Positions 1 to 7,603 of a stretch of 51,083 nucleotides of DNA are shown here, piece after piece (the first letter of the stretch is position 1; each line of letters opens with the position of its first letter). Origin of the DNA: CAYVWB01 sp964455395. GTDB lineage: Bacteria > Desulfobacterota > Desulfovibrionia > Desulfovibrionales > Desulfovibrionaceae. The stretch is taken from the NCBI GenBank assembly GCA_964455395.1, contig CAYVWB010000027.1, positions 1 to 51,083 of the forward strand, read 5' to 3'. The notes below the pieces were generated by a model. It saw only the letters and a list, made by a program, of their open reading frames with translations, did no database searches and had not been told where the DNA came from. A program made the translations under genes and the position numbers.

Positions 1-52
1 CTGTCGCCGGCGTGAAAGGCCGGTGTCCTGGACCAGGCTAGACGATGGGGAC
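1..52 (-). tRNA. tRNA-Glu (UUC), 3' part cut off by window edge
   Basis: Read on the minus strand, the 5' end is GTCCCCATCGTCTAGCCTGG, a typical tRNA-Glu acceptor and D-arm. It is followed by an anticodon stem CCGGC / GCCGG enclosing the loop CTTTCAC, so the anticodon is TTC. The T-arm and 3' acceptor strand lie beyond position 1. The truncation is caused by the window, not by a deletion. The assignment rests on the match to the universal tRNA-Glu 5' half and on the correct stem pairing. Confidence 0.93.
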
Positions 53-125
53 GCGGTTCTCACTCTTGCCGCTGGGATGCTGCGCAATGCGCCTGGCAGG
101 CGTGCGCCCCGTGGCAAGAGCGACG

Positions 126-155
126 TATCTACACAAACCTGCGGGGGGGCGTCAA
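126..155 (-). promoter_or_regulatory. possible promoter upstream of tRNA-Glu
   Basis: On the minus strand TTGACG (150-155) is followed after 18 bases by TAGATA (126-131). The same TAGATA -10 form appears in two other candidate promoters in this window (sahR, parB). The tRNA 5' end is about 70 bases downstream, which is a rather long leader. The sequence from 53 to 221 otherwise holds no gene I can support. Confidence 0.35.
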
Positions 156-221
156 CCGTTTTCTTTCGATTTTTTTGGGGAGCGCGCCCCAGCCCCCTCC
201 CGGGCGGTGCGCTGCATGTTG

Positions 222-575
222 CTACACCGCGCGCGCCAGGCGGCGGGTGCGCTTCTTCAGCTTGTTGATCTTCTTGCGCAGCGCTTCCTTGTCCTTGCGC
301 GCCTCGGCTTGGGCCTTCTGTTCGCGCAGGGAGCGGATCTCCTTCTTCGTCGCGGAGATCTGCTTCTTGTAGGGCGAGACCTGCCCTTTCTCTTCGGTGA
401 AGCCGAAGACATCGCGAATGGCTTTGACGAGCGCTTCCTTGTCCATACCGGAAGCGCCGGTGATCATGGGAATCTTGTCCATCACCAGCTGGCGCAGTTC
501 CTTGGCGGTCATCTTGTCCAGAGACTTGGTCAAACCGAGGTCTTCAAATTGCAACTCTTGCTGTTCATCGCTCAT
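222..575 (-). CDS. small basic protein with Rho-N/SAP-like N-terminus
   Basis: A 117-residue protein. Residues about 20-60 (LDKMTAKELRQLVMDKIP, then GMDKEALVKAI) resemble the helix-extended-helix Rho N-terminal / SAP-like fold that binds nucleic acid. The second half is strongly charged, rich in Lys, Arg and Glu, and probably a coiled coil (SATKKEIRSLREQKAQAEAR). No signal peptide or membrane segment is visible. It lies downstream of the DUF721 gene on the same strand with a 55-base gap, so the two may be cotranscribed. The function is unknown. A role with RNA or DNA is inferred only from the fold resemblance and positive charge. Confidence 0.8.
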   Translation of the reverse strand: MSDEQQELQFEDLGLTKSLDKMTAKELRQLVMDKIPMITGASGMDKEALVKAIRDVFGFTEEKGQVSPYKKQISATKKEIRSLREQKAQAEARKDKEALRKKINKLKKRTRRLARAV

Positions 576-630
576 GGAAATGGTCGTCCTTCAGCCCCAC
601 GGGGCCATGTTGCGCCTTGTTGCGATCTCG

Positions 631-1095
631 TTACTGATCGAAAAAGGCCAGGTACTTGCGATAGCTTTCCGCAACAATCTTCGCCAATTCGCCGCCGCCT
701 TCGTCCGCATCCTCCTCGAAGCGATGCCGCGTCTCGCCCAGCCGAGTCGGTCGGGTCGGCGCACGCTTGGACGGCGTCGCCACACCCACCTCGTCCAGAC
801 CGGGGCGGCCACGCAGCAACTCGCCCTGGACGGCGTCGAAGAGGGGCTCGCCAAGGAAGTCGTGCGTCGCCTCCAGAATCTGCGGCGCCAGAAACGTGAC
901 TTCCTGCATGGCCATGGCGTCCTCCACGCCGACGCGCAACACCGTCTTGCGCCGCCCCAGAGGGCGGCACACCGCAGCGACTTCCGGCCCTACCACCTCG
1001 TCCCAACAGCGCCACAACATCACGAGTCGGAACGGCAGGTCCGCGCCGAGCTCGCGACGCACGAAGCGAGGCAGGAGATGCGCCAGTCGGTCCAT
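631..1095 (-). CDS. DUF721 / DciA-like protein
   Basis: A 154-residue protein with the DUF721 pattern: a Trp-containing opening (LWRCWDEVVGPEVAAVCRP), then a conserved beta/helix core (KTVLRVGVEDAMAMQEV) and a segment ending LGEPLFDAV. DciA, a member of this family, is the replicative-helicase loading or operating factor in bacteria that lack DnaC/DnaI. That role is known for the family and only inferred here. The C-terminal 50 residues are a poorly conserved charged tail. The chosen ATG has only a weak Shine-Dalgarno. A candidate promoter with an inverted repeat lies about 80 bases upstream. Confidence 0.78.
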   Translation of the reverse strand: MDRLAHLLPRFVRRELGADLPFRLVMLWRCWDEVVGPEVAAVCRPLGRRKTVLRVGVEDAMAMQEVTFLAPQILEATHDFLGEPLFDAVQGELLRGRPGLDEVGVATPSKRAPTRPTRLGETRHRFEEDADEGGGELAKIVAESYRKYLAFFDQ

Positions 1096-1169
1096 ATGTG
1101 CATGCGGCCAGAGGTGAGCAGACGCACCGAGCGCCCCGCAAGGGAAACTCGCGCGCAGCGAAACGTCGA

Positions 1170-1198
1170 TCCATAGCCAAGGCCGTCCTTGGCGTCAA
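1170..1198 (-). promoter_or_regulatory. sigma70-like promoter for the DUF721 gene with inverted repeat in spacer
   Basis: On minus, TTGACG (1193-1198) and TATGGA (1170-1175) are separated by exactly 17 bases. The spacer is occupied by a GCCAAGG-N4-CCTTGGC inverted repeat (1176-1193, overlapping the last base of the -35). Such a repeat between the boxes is a plausible operator. No regulator is identified. Confidence 0.45.
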
Positions 1199-1318
1199 GC
1201 AAAACCACGCCGCCGTGTGGTCCCCCCCATACAGGAGAAGGCCGGTCTCCTCAAAAAAAGGAGGAACGCCGCCGCGGCTCCAGGCGCGCCCACTAGGGTG
1301 TGATTCTAAATCTTTTCC

Positions 1319-1349
1319 GGGGGAGAACCCTTTTTAAAGGGTTTCCCCC
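1319..1349. repeat. hairpin GGGGG..AACCCTTT/AAAGGGTT.CCCCC
   Basis: AACCCTTT (1326-1333) pairs with AAAGGGTT (1336-1343), and GGGGG (1319-1323) pairs with CCCCC (1345-1349) across a small internal mismatch. Neither strand has a clear T-tract after the stem, so a simple intrinsic terminator is uncertain. It sits in the 510-base spacer (1096-1605) between the divergent DUF721 gene and sahR. Besides the promoters and operator listed separately, I see nothing else in that spacer. Confidence 0.6.
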
Positions 1350-1467
1350 TCGCAGATCCTTTCCTGAACTCATTTGGAAACAGCCCCTAGTAAGGATACC
1401 CGCGATGCATCGCCAGTAGCTGCGGCCACACACGATCCACGAAAAGGAAAAAGGCGACTCCACACGG

Positions 1468-1496
1468 TTGACAGCCGCGGCGAATCCGCCTAGATA
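1468..1496 (+). promoter_or_regulatory. sahR-ahcY promoter
   Basis: A consensus -35 TTGACA (1468-1473) is followed after 17 bases by TAGATA (1491-1496). The expected start of transcription, around 1503, falls inside the palindromic operator. That arrangement fits repression by a protein bound at +1. Confidence 0.65.
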
Positions 1497-1501
1497 CTTT
1501 C

Positions 1502-1517
1502 ATCAAGATATCTTGAT
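1502..1517. promoter_or_regulatory. 16-bp palindromic operator, likely SahR site
   Basis: ATCAAGATATCTTGAT is a perfect palindrome overlapping the predicted +1 of the sahR-ahcY promoter. ArsR-family repressors bind palindromes of this kind (ATCAA-N6-TTGAT layout). The downstream gene encodes an ArsR-type protein, so autoregulation is the simplest reading. Confidence 0.7.
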
Positions 1518-1538
1518 TCGCGCGATTGCGCATCTATG

Positions 1539-1550
1539 GATATCTTGATT
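1539..1550. promoter_or_regulatory. second half-operator copy
   Basis: GATATCTTGATT repeats exactly the right half of the main operator (1507-1518) at a distance of 32 bp, about three helical turns. The left arm is not conserved here (TCTATG instead of ATCAA). It could be a weaker auxiliary site. Confidence 0.45.
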
Positions 1551-1605
1551 CAACTGTCCCCACCACCCCAACGCACCCCCGGAACTTTTGCCCTCAGCCC
1601 CCCTC

Positions 1606-2526
1606 ATGCTCGACGCGCTGCCCTACTGCAAGGCGCTCGGCGACGCCACCCGGCTGCGCCTGGCGCGCATTCTTCTGGACCATGAGCTCAACGTCAACGA
1701 GCTCGTGGGGGTCATGGAGATGGGCCAGTCCCGCATTTCCCGTCATTTGAAGATACTGGCGGACGCCGGTCTCGTCACGCACCGTCGCGACGGGCTGTGG
1801 GTCTTCTATCGCGTGACAGAGGAAGGCGTGGGCCGGGACATGCTGGAGGCCTTGCACGGTCTTTTCCCGGACGACGACGCCACTGCGGAGGACATTGTCG
1901 CGGCAGAGCGTTCCATGCAGGAGCGTCGTCGGGCCACCACCCAGTTCTTCGACGCCATCTCGGACAAGTGGGACCAGCTCTCGCGCGAGGTGCTCGGCGG
2001 GCTGGATCTGGCCAACGCCATCGACGAGCGACTGCCCCAGTGTGGCGCGGCAGTGGATCTGGGCTGCGGCACGGGTCGGCTGTTGCGCATCCTTCAGCGC
2101 AAGGCGCAGTTCGTCATCGGGGTGGACAGCTCCCCGAACATGCTGGAAGCCGCCCGCGCGCAGCTCCTGGCTGACGGCGCGCCGGTGTCCTTGCGACTCG
2201 GGGCCTTGGAGCATCTGCCTGTGCTGGACGGCGAAGCAGACTGCGTGGTGACGAGCCTAGTGCTGCACCACCTGGACCAGCCCGAGCGCGGCGTGGCTGA
2301 AGCGGCGCGGGTGCTCAAGCTGGGGGGGCATTTTCTCGTGGCGGACTACGACAAGCACGCGCACGAAGCCATGCGTTCCCGCTACGGGGACCGCTGGCTG
2401 GGTTTCAGCGCCGAAGAGCTTCGGGGGTGGCTGAGCCAGCATGGCTTCCGCATCCTCGAAGAGGCTGTCATCCCTGTGGAGCATGGCCTCGCCGTGCGCA
2501 TCACGAAAACGCAAAAACACGCTTGA
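1606..2526 (+). CDS. sahR: SahR-type ArsR regulator fused to SAM methyltransferase domain
   Basis: A 306-residue two-domain protein. Residues 1-75 form an ArsR winged helix (CKALGDATRLRLARIL, recognition helix GQSRISRHLKIL at about 40-51). Residues about 110-300 form a Rossmann methyltransferase with motif VDLGCGTGRLL (150-160). In Proteobacteria, SahR proteins of this build repress S-adenosylmethionine-cycle genes and sense S-adenosylhomocysteine. That is family knowledge. The adjacency to ahcY and the palindrome at the promoter support the call. The ATG at 1606 has no good Shine-Dalgarno. An in-frame TTG at 1588, preceded by GGAA, is an alternative start that adds six residues. The stop lies 17 bases before ahcY. 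Confidence 0.85.
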   Translation: MLDALPYCKALGDATRLRLARILLDHELNVNELVGVMEMGQSRISRHLKILADAGLVTHRRDGLWVFYRVTEEGVGRDMLEALHGLFPDDDATAEDIVAAERSMQERRRATTQFFDAISDKWDQLSREVLGGLDLANAIDERLPQCGAAVDLGCGTGRLLRILQRKAQFVIGVDSSPNMLEAARAQLLADGAPVSLRLGALEHLPVLDGEADCVVTSLVLHHLDQPERGVAEAARVLKLGGHFLVADYDKHAHEAMRSRYGDRWLGFSAEELRGWLSQHGFRILEEAVIPVEHGLAVRITKTQKHA

Positions 2527-2543
2527 ACGCAAGGAGTTCACTC

Positions 2544-3980
2544 ATGGTGAAGCCCATCGCACCTGCTTTGGATCTTTCTCTGGACAACAAAGTGGCCGAC
2601 ATGTCCTTGGCCGACTGGGGCCGCAAGGAGATGCAGCTCTCCGAAAACGAAATGCCCGGCCTCATGGAGCTGCGCCGCAAGTACGGTACGGAGAAGCCTC
2701 TCAAGGGTCTCAAGATCACCGGCAGCTTGCACATGACCATCCAGACCGCCATGCTCATCGAGACGCTCTCCGAACTCGGCGCGGACATCCGCTGGGCATC
2801 GTGCAACATCTACTCCACCCAGGACCACGCCGCCGCGGCCATCGCCAAGGCTGGCACGGCCAAAGTCTTCGCCTGGAAGGGCGAAACCCTGGAAGAGTAC
2901 TGGTGGTGCACCGAGATGGCTCTCACCTGGCCGGACGGCTCCGGGCCCGACCTCATCGTGGACGATGGCGGCGACGCCACGCTGCTCATCCACCAAGGCA
3001 AGAAAGTGGAGGAGAATCCCGCGCTGCTGGAGGACACCCCCACCAACAAGGAATTCCGTCTGGTGATGGAACGACTGGCCACCTCCTATGAGCAGGACAA
3101 GACGCGTTGGAGCCGCGTGGCCGCCGCGTGCCAAGGCGTCTCCGAGGAGACCACCACCGGCGTCAACCGTCTTTACCAGATGCAGAAGGACGGCTCTTTG
3201 CTCTTCCCTGCCATCAACGTCAACGACTCCGTCACCAAGTCCAAGTTCGACAACCTCTACGGGTGTCGCGAGTCCCTGGCGGACGGCATCAAGCGCGCCA
3301 CTGACGTGATGGTGGCGGGCAAAGTCGTGGTGGTCATCGGGTACGGCGACGTGGGCAAGGGCTGCGCGCAGTCCATGCGCGGGTTCGGCGCGCGCGTGCT
3401 GGTCACGGAAATCGACCCCATCTGCGCGCTCCAGGCCGCCATGGAAGGCTTCGAAGTGACCACCATGGACGACGCGTGCACGCAAGGCGACATTTTCGTC
3501 ACCTCCACGGGCAACTACCACGTCATCACCGGCGCCCACATGGAGAAGATGCGCAACGAAGCCATCATCTGCAATATCGGCCACTTCGATAACGAAATCG
3601 AAATGACCTACCTGGAAGACAACGACTTCTGCACGTGCGAGAACATCAAGCCCCAAGTGGACAAGTGGACGCTGAAGTCCGGCAACAGCGTCATCGTCCT
3701 CGCCGAGGGCCGTCTGGTGAACCTGGGTTGCGCCACGGGCCACCCCAGCTTCGTCATGTCCGCTTCCTTCACCAACCAGGTGCTGGCGCAGATCGAGCTC
3801 GCCACCAACAAGGATCTGGAGAAAAAGGTCTTCGTCCTGCCCAAGAAGCTGGACGAGGAAGTGGCCGCGCTGCACTTGGCGCGTCTGGGAGCCACTCTGG
3901 AGAAGCTCTCCCAGGAACAGGCCGACTACATCGGCGTGCCCGTGGAAGGCCCCTACAAGTCCGACCACTACCGCTACTAG
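2544..3980 (+). CDS. ahcY: adenosylhomocysteinase
   Basis: A 478-residue S-adenosyl-L-homocysteine hydrolase, which splits SAH into adenosine and homocysteine and so relieves methyltransferase product inhibition. Both family signatures are visible: SCNIYSTQDHAAAAI at residues 86-100 and the NAD-binding IGYGDVGKG at about 265-273. The C-terminus KSDHYRY carries the conserved Lys-Tyr that reaches the partner subunit's NAD site. The ATG at 2544 has AAGGAG seven bases upstream. An upstream extension in the same frame would run into sahR and is rejected. The gene is probably cotranscribed with sahR and controlled by the operator at 1502-1517. Confidence 0.97.
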   Translation: MVKPIAPALDLSLDNKVADMSLADWGRKEMQLSENEMPGLMELRRKYGTEKPLKGLKITGSLHMTIQTAMLIETLSELGADIRWASCNIYSTQDHAAAAIAKAGTAKVFAWKGETLEEYWWCTEMALTWPDGSGPDLIVDDGGDATLLIHQGKKVEENPALLEDTPTNKEFRLVMERLATSYEQDKTRWSRVAAACQGVSEETTTGVNRLYQMQKDGSLLFPAINVNDSVTKSKFDNLYGCRESLADGIKRATDVMVAGKVVVVIGYGDVGKGCAQSMRGFGARVLVTEIDPICALQAAMEGFEVTTMDDACTQGDIFVTSTGNYHVITGAHMEKMRNEAIICNIGHFDNEIEMTYLEDNDFCTCENIKPQVDKWTLKSGNSVIVLAEGRLVNLGCATGHPSFVMSASFTNQVLAQIELATNKDLEKKVFVLPKKLDEEVAALHLARLGATLEKLSQEQADYIGVPVEGPYKSDHYRY

Positions 3981-3999
3981 AACTGAGCGAAGCGGCGGG

Positions 4000-4034
4000 G
4001 CCGTGCGCTGGAGCAGAGCCCTCCGGCGCACGGC
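4000..4034. terminator. hairpin after ahcY
   Basis: GCCGTGCGC (4000-4008) pairs perfectly with GCGCACGGC (4026-4034), and an inner GGAG/CTCC extends the stem. Only a short pyrimidine run follows, so it may act as a weak or Rho-assisted terminator or as an mRNA-processing hairpin between ahcY and panC. Confidence 0.5.
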
Positions 4035-4121
4035 GCGCCCTTCGTCGTGCAGACGCCGCTGCAGGTCTCGATGAAGCCCTGCCGGCGCCGAGCGAAACCC
4101 ATTCAAACGATCCGACGACGC

Positions 4122-4973
4122 ATGCAGACCTTCACCACCCCCGACGCCCTCGCTGCGCAATGCCACGACTGGTTCCGCGCGCAAGCGCGCACGGCCCTGG
4201 TTCCCACCATGGGCGCGCTGCACGCCGGCCACGCGAGCTTGCTGGACCATGCGCGGCGGACGGCGGACACGGTGATCGTCTCGATCTTCGTCAACCCCAC
4301 GCAGTTCAGCGCCGGGGAAGATCTGGATGCTTACCCCCGCGCCCTGGAGGCGGACGCCGCCACGGCGCAGGCGCACGGCGCGGACGCGCTCTTCGCGCCC
4401 ACGGTGGAAGCCATGTATCTGCCGGGTCACGCCACTTGGGTGGAGACGCCTCGGCTGGCCGCTGGTCTCTGTGGCGCTTCGCGACCCGGGCACTTCCGTG
4501 GAGTCTGCACGGTGGTGGCGAAACTGTTGACGCTCACGCTCCCGACCCTCGCGGTGTTCGGGGAGAAGGACTGGCAGCAGCTGACCATCATCCGCCGCAT
4601 GACGCAGGACCTCCACTTGCCCACGCAGATCGTGGGGCGCCCCACGGTGCGCGAGGCGGACGGCCTGGCCATGAGTTCCCGCAACGCCTACCTCGCTCCC
4701 GAGGAACGGCGGCAAGCGCCGGCCTTGTTTCAAGGGTTGGAGCAGGCCAAGGCGCTGGTGGACGCAGGCGAAGAGGACCCGGACGTCTTGCGGCGCCGCG
4801 TGGGGGCGTTCTACGCCGAAGCGCTGCCGCTTGGCCGGCTGGAGTATCTGGAGTTCGTGCACCCCGAGACGCTGGAGCCCTGCGCGACAGTGACCGGGCC
4901 TGTGCTGGCTGCCGTGGCCATGCGTCTGGGCAAGGCTCGGCTTATCGACAACCTGCTCCTCGTGAGCGCATGA
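4122..4973 (+). CDS. panC: pantothenate synthetase (pantoate-beta-alanine ligase)
   Basis: A 283-residue enzyme that condenses pantoate and beta-alanine with ATP to give pantothenate for coenzyme A. Visible motifs are the HIGH-like PTMGALHAGH (28-37), FVNPTQF (56-62), the FGEKDWQQL substrate loop and SSRNAYL. The length is normal for the family. The start at 4122 gives the usual short lead into the PTMG motif. Upstream in-frame ATGs at 4047 and 4071 would add an unlikely basic leader. It is followed by DUF502 and metK on the same strand. coaBC, which acts later in CoA synthesis, is elsewhere in this window (31.5 kb). Confidence 0.95.
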   Translation: MQTFTTPDALAAQCHDWFRAQARTALVPTMGALHAGHASLLDHARRTADTVIVSIFVNPTQFSAGEDLDAYPRALEADAATAQAHGADALFAPTVEAMYLPGHATWVETPRLAAGLCGASRPGHFRGVCTVVAKLLTLTLPTLAVFGEKDWQQLTIIRRMTQDLHLPTQIVGRPTVREADGLAMSSRNAYLAPEERRQAPALFQGLEQAKALVDAGEEDPDVLRRRVGAFYAEALPLGRLEYLEFVHPETLEPCATVTGPVLAAVAMRLGKARLIDNLLLVSA

Positions 4974-5004
4974 GGCGCCGGCAAGCCGGCGGTTGGTGCA
5001 ACGC

Positions 5005-5715
5005 ATGTCCGTATTTCAACGACTCAAAGAAGAGATGAAGACAGCCTTCAAGGCAAACCTCGTCGCCGGCATTCTGGTGCTTGTGCCCTTGATGGCGACA
5101 GTGTTCTTCCTGAGACTCTTCGTCACCTGGGTGGACAAGATCTGGACCATCTTCCCGGACGGCTGGCGCCCCGACGAGGTGCTGCCGTTCCAGATTCCGG
5201 GGCTGGGCTTGCTCTTTCTGCTGGCGGTGCTGTTCGTCTCCGGCGTCTTCGTCCGCAACTTCATCGGCAGCAAGCTGCTGGCGCTGTGGGAATGGTTTCT
5301 CTCCAAGATCCCCTTCGTCAGCTGGTTCTACATCGCAGTGAAGCAGCTGCTGGAAACCATCGCGCTGGGCACTTCCAAGGAGTTCAAGCGCGTCGTCTTG
5401 GTGGAATACCCCCGGCGGGGCATCTATGCGCTGGCGTACGTCACCGGCACAGCCACCGGCGAGGTGCAGCAGAAGACATCGAAGGACTGCATCAACGTCT
5501 TTCTGCCCACCACGCCGAACCCCACCTCCGGGTTCTACCTCATCGTGCCAGAGGACGAGGTCATCACCCTCGAAATGTCCGTGGAGGACTCGTTCAAGCT
5601 GCTCATGTCCGGCGGCATCTTGAGCCCCGAGAAGCTGGGGGCCAAGAAAGTGGACGAGACATCCTTCTTCACCTTTCCCGGCTTCAAGAAAAACAAGCAG
5701 GAGGAATCCTCATGA
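5005..5715 (+). CDS. DUF502 family membrane protein
   Basis: A 236-residue protein with two hydrophobic segments, at about 20-40 (NLVAGILVLVPLMATVFFL) and about 70-88 (LGLLFLLAVLFVSGVFV). The DUF502 core follows: SKIPFVSWFYIAVKQLLETI, then VVLVEYPRRGIYALAYVTG, with the late motif FLPTTPNPTSGFYLIVPE. The family is widespread in bacteria and some plants, with no established biochemical function. A short CGCCGGC/GCCGGCG inverted repeat precedes the start. The stop overlaps the metK start (ATGA), which implies translational coupling. An alternative start at 4993 would add four residues. Confidence 0.88.
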   Translation: MSVFQRLKEEMKTAFKANLVAGILVLVPLMATVFFLRLFVTWVDKIWTIFPDGWRPDEVLPFQIPGLGLLFLLAVLFVSGVFVRNFIGSKLLALWEWFLSKIPFVSWFYIAVKQLLETIALGTSKEFKRVVLVEYPRRGIYALAYVTGTATGEVQQKTSKDCINVFLPTTPNPTSGFYLIVPEDEVITLEMSVEDSFKLLMSGGILSPEKLGAKKVDETSFFTFPGFKKNKQEESS

Positions 5716-6884
5716 TCCCCAACAAAGGTAAATACCATTTCACGTCCGAGTCCGTCACCGAAGGCCACCCCGACAAGGTCGCCGACCAGATTTCCGACGC
5801 CGTGCTGGACGTGTTGCTGGAACAGGACCCCGACTCCCGCGTGGCGTGCGAGACCCTGGTGACCACAGGTATGGCCATGATCGCCGGCGAGATCACCACC
5901 AAAGGGTACGCCGACCTGCCCTCCGTGGTCCGCGAGACCATCAAGGAAATCGGCTACACCCACTCCGACATGGGTTTCGACTACGAAACCTGCGCCGTGC
6001 TCTCCACCATCGACAAGCAAAGCCCCGACATCGCGCAAGGCGTGGACCGCGCCACCCCCGAGTCCATGGGCGCCGGCGACCAAGGCATGATGTTCGGTTT
6101 CGCTTCCAACGAAACCCCCGAGTTCATGCCTGCGCCCATCTTCTTCGCGCACAAGCTCTCCAAGCGGCTTGCTGCGGTCCGCAAGGAAAACATTCTGGAC
6201 TTCCTGCGCCCCGACGGCAAAACCGAAGTCTCTTTCGTCTATGAAGACGGCAAGCCCAAATTCATCGACACCGTGGTCGTCGCCACCCAGCACAACGAAG
6301 GCGTCTCCCAAGAGGACATCGTCGAAGGCGTGCGCGAGGAAGTGATCTTCAAGGCCTTGCCCGAGGAGTTCGTGGACCGCAAGAAGACCCGCATCTTCAT
6401 CAACACCACAGGTCGTTTCGTCATCGGCGGCCCCATGGGCGACTGCGGCCTGACCGGCCGCAAGATCATCCAGGACACCTACGGCGGCATGGGCAACCAC
6501 GGCGGCGGCGCTTTCTCCGGCAAGGACCCCTCCAAGGTGGACCGTTCCGCAGCGTACATGGCGCGCTACGTGGCCAAAAACGTGGTGGCCGCCGGTCTGG
6601 CCCCCCGCTGCGAAGTGCAGGTGGCCTACGTCATCGGCGTGGCCGAGCCCGTCTCCGTGCTGGTCACGTCCTTGGGCTCCGGCGACGTCCCGGACGACGT
6701 GCTCACCAACGCCGTCAACGAAGTCTTCGACATGCGGCCCTACCACATCCTGAAGCGCCTGGACCTCAAGCGGCCCATCTACAAGGATTCCGCATGTTAC
6801 GGTCACTTCGGCCGCAAGAACCCCAATTTCACCTGGGAACACACCGACGCAGTGGACGACCTCAAGACCGCGGCCAAGGTCTAA
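5712..6884 (+). CDS. metK: S-adenosylmethionine synthase
   Basis: A 390-residue methionine adenosyltransferase that makes SAM from methionine and ATP. Motifs: TEGHPDKVADQISDA (16-30), the signature GAGDQGMMFGFA (120-131) and the phosphate-binding GGGAFSGKDPSKVDRS (264-279). The ATG has a strong AGGAGG seven bases upstream, inside the preceding DUF502 gene. It sits 3 kb downstream of sahR-ahcY, so production of SAM and removal of SAH lie together. I see no copy of the SahR palindrome immediately upstream of panC or metK. A strong intrinsic terminator follows. Confidence 0.97.
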   Translation: MIPNKGKYHFTSESVTEGHPDKVADQISDAVLDVLLEQDPDSRVACETLVTTGMAMIAGEITTKGYADLPSVVRETIKEIGYTHSDMGFDYETCAVLSTIDKQSPDIAQGVDRATPESMGAGDQGMMFGFASNETPEFMPAPIFFAHKLSKRLAAVRKENILDFLRPDGKTEVSFVYEDGKPKFIDTVVVATQHNEGVSQEDIVEGVREEVIFKALPEEFVDRKKTRIFINTTGRFVIGGPMGDCGLTGRKIIQDTYGGMGNHGGGAFSGKDPSKVDRSAAYMARYVAKNVVAAGLAPRCEVQVAYVIGVAEPVSVLVTSLGSGDVPDDVLTNAVNEVFDMRPYHILKRLDLKRPIYKDSACYGHFGRKNPNFTWEHTDAVDDLKTAAKV

Positions 6885-6951
6885 CCGTTTCCGCGTGAAC
6901 CTTCGCCCTTCTTGCCGCGCGCACGGCGGCTGACGGGCGAGACATGACGTC

Positions 6952-6994
6952 GGCGCCGTGACCCTTCGCACTGGGGGTCACGGCGCCTCTTTTT
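6952..6994 (+). terminator. Rho-independent terminator of metK
   Basis: A 13-bp perfect stem, GGCGCCGTGACCC (6952-6964) with GGGTCACGGCGCC (6975-6987), has a 10-base loop and is followed by TCTTTTT (6988-6994). This is the clearest intrinsic terminator in the window. Confidence 0.93.
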
Positions 6995-7035
6995 GTACCG
7001 ACTGCACCGGAGACAGCACGGCGTCGGGCCTCAAA

Positions 7036-7062
7036 CCGCAAGCATACCGCAACAACCGAGCG
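7036..7062. repeat. 11-bp periodic YCGCA motif, short array in copy 1
   Basis: CCGCA occurs at 7036 and 7047, exactly 11 bp apart, with a degenerate unit (GAGCG) at 7058. The matching units in copy 2 are at 7358 and 7369. Confidence 0.5.
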
Positions 7063-7201
7063 CTCTTGAAGGCGCCTTCCCGCCGCGACCACGGCTTCGG
7101 AAAACCGGCTATCACAAAGCGTCGGTACTGGATCAAGCGATGCGTACGCGCTGTGGCGAGAGGGCGTCCCGGCCGCCTCGGACAATGCGATTCCACGAAA
7201 A

Positions 7202-7228
7202 TCGCAACACTACCGCAGTGACTCAGCA
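7202..7228. repeat. 11-bp periodic YCGCA motif, array in copy 1
   Basis: TCGCA (7202), CCGCA (7213) and CAGCA (7224) are spaced exactly 11 bp apart, with variable six-base tails. The second copy of the same array is at 7524, 7535 and 7546, across the truA stop codon. Confidence 0.6.
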
Positions 7229-7322
7229 ATACCGGACGAGCTCCAGACACAACCCGACGGCCGGCGCCGTGGCCGGGGCGAGACGAGATTCGCTCCTGCC
7301 GCACGGGACGCCATCGACGCGC

Positions 7323-7603
7323 ACTGCACCGGAGACAGCACGGCGTCGGGCCTCAAACCGCAATCATGCCGCAACAACCGAGCGCGCCTGAAGGCGCCTT
7401 CCCCGCCGCGACCACGGCTCCGGAAAACCGGCTATCAAAGAGCGTCGGTACTGGATCAAGCGATGCGTACGCGCTGTGGCGAGAGGGCGTCCCGGCCGCC
7501 TCGGCAATGCGATTCCACGAAAATCGCAACACTACCGCAGTGATTCAGCAATACCGGACGAGCTCCAGACACAACCCGGCGGCCGGCGCCGTGGCCGGGG
7601 CGA
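7323..7603. repeat. direct repeat copy 2, overlapping the truA 3' end
   Basis: Partner of 7001-7281. Positions 7545-7603 are the C-terminal codons and stop of truA, and the rest is the region just downstream of that gene. Because this copy is continuous with intact truA, it is probably the original and copy 1 the derived one. Confidence 0.92.

Larger units (their letters stand above)
7001..7281. repeat. direct repeat copy 1 (281 bp, truA 3'-end duplication)
   Basis: This segment matches 7323-7603 at a constant end-to-end offset of 322 bp, about 95% identical by eye, with a few substitutions and compensating one-base indels. Copy 2 contains the last 59 bp of truA, so copy 1 contains a detached truA 3' end plus sequence downstream of it. 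The spacer between the copies is 41 bp (7282-7322). The region from 6995 to 7544 contains no gene I can support. Confidence 0.92.

Noticed and set aside
159..200. Terminator near the T-run at 161-176
   Set aside because: The T-run precedes the G/C-rich hairpin on plus and would be an A-run after the hairpin on minus. Neither order fits an intrinsic terminator.
1500..1605. SAH riboswitch before sahR-ahcY
   Set aside because: I could not draw the riboswitch pairing. The leader is short and dominated by the palindromic operator, and an ArsR-type SahR explains control.
2427..2543. N-terminal extension of ahcY into sahR
   Set aside because: The added residues are not AhcY-like, and the ATG at 2544 has a strong Shine-Dalgarno at normal distance.
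2538..5006. Very long open frame on the minus strand across ahcY and panC
   Set aside because: It is a mirror frame of GC-rich genes. The plus strand has clear AhcY and PanC motifs, Shine-Dalgarno sites and correct lengths, while the minus translation matches nothing.
3635..5038. Open frame on plus overlapping the end of ahcY and panC
   Set aside because: It is out of frame with both and rich in Arg/Gly/Ala as expected for a shadow of GC-rich coding DNA.
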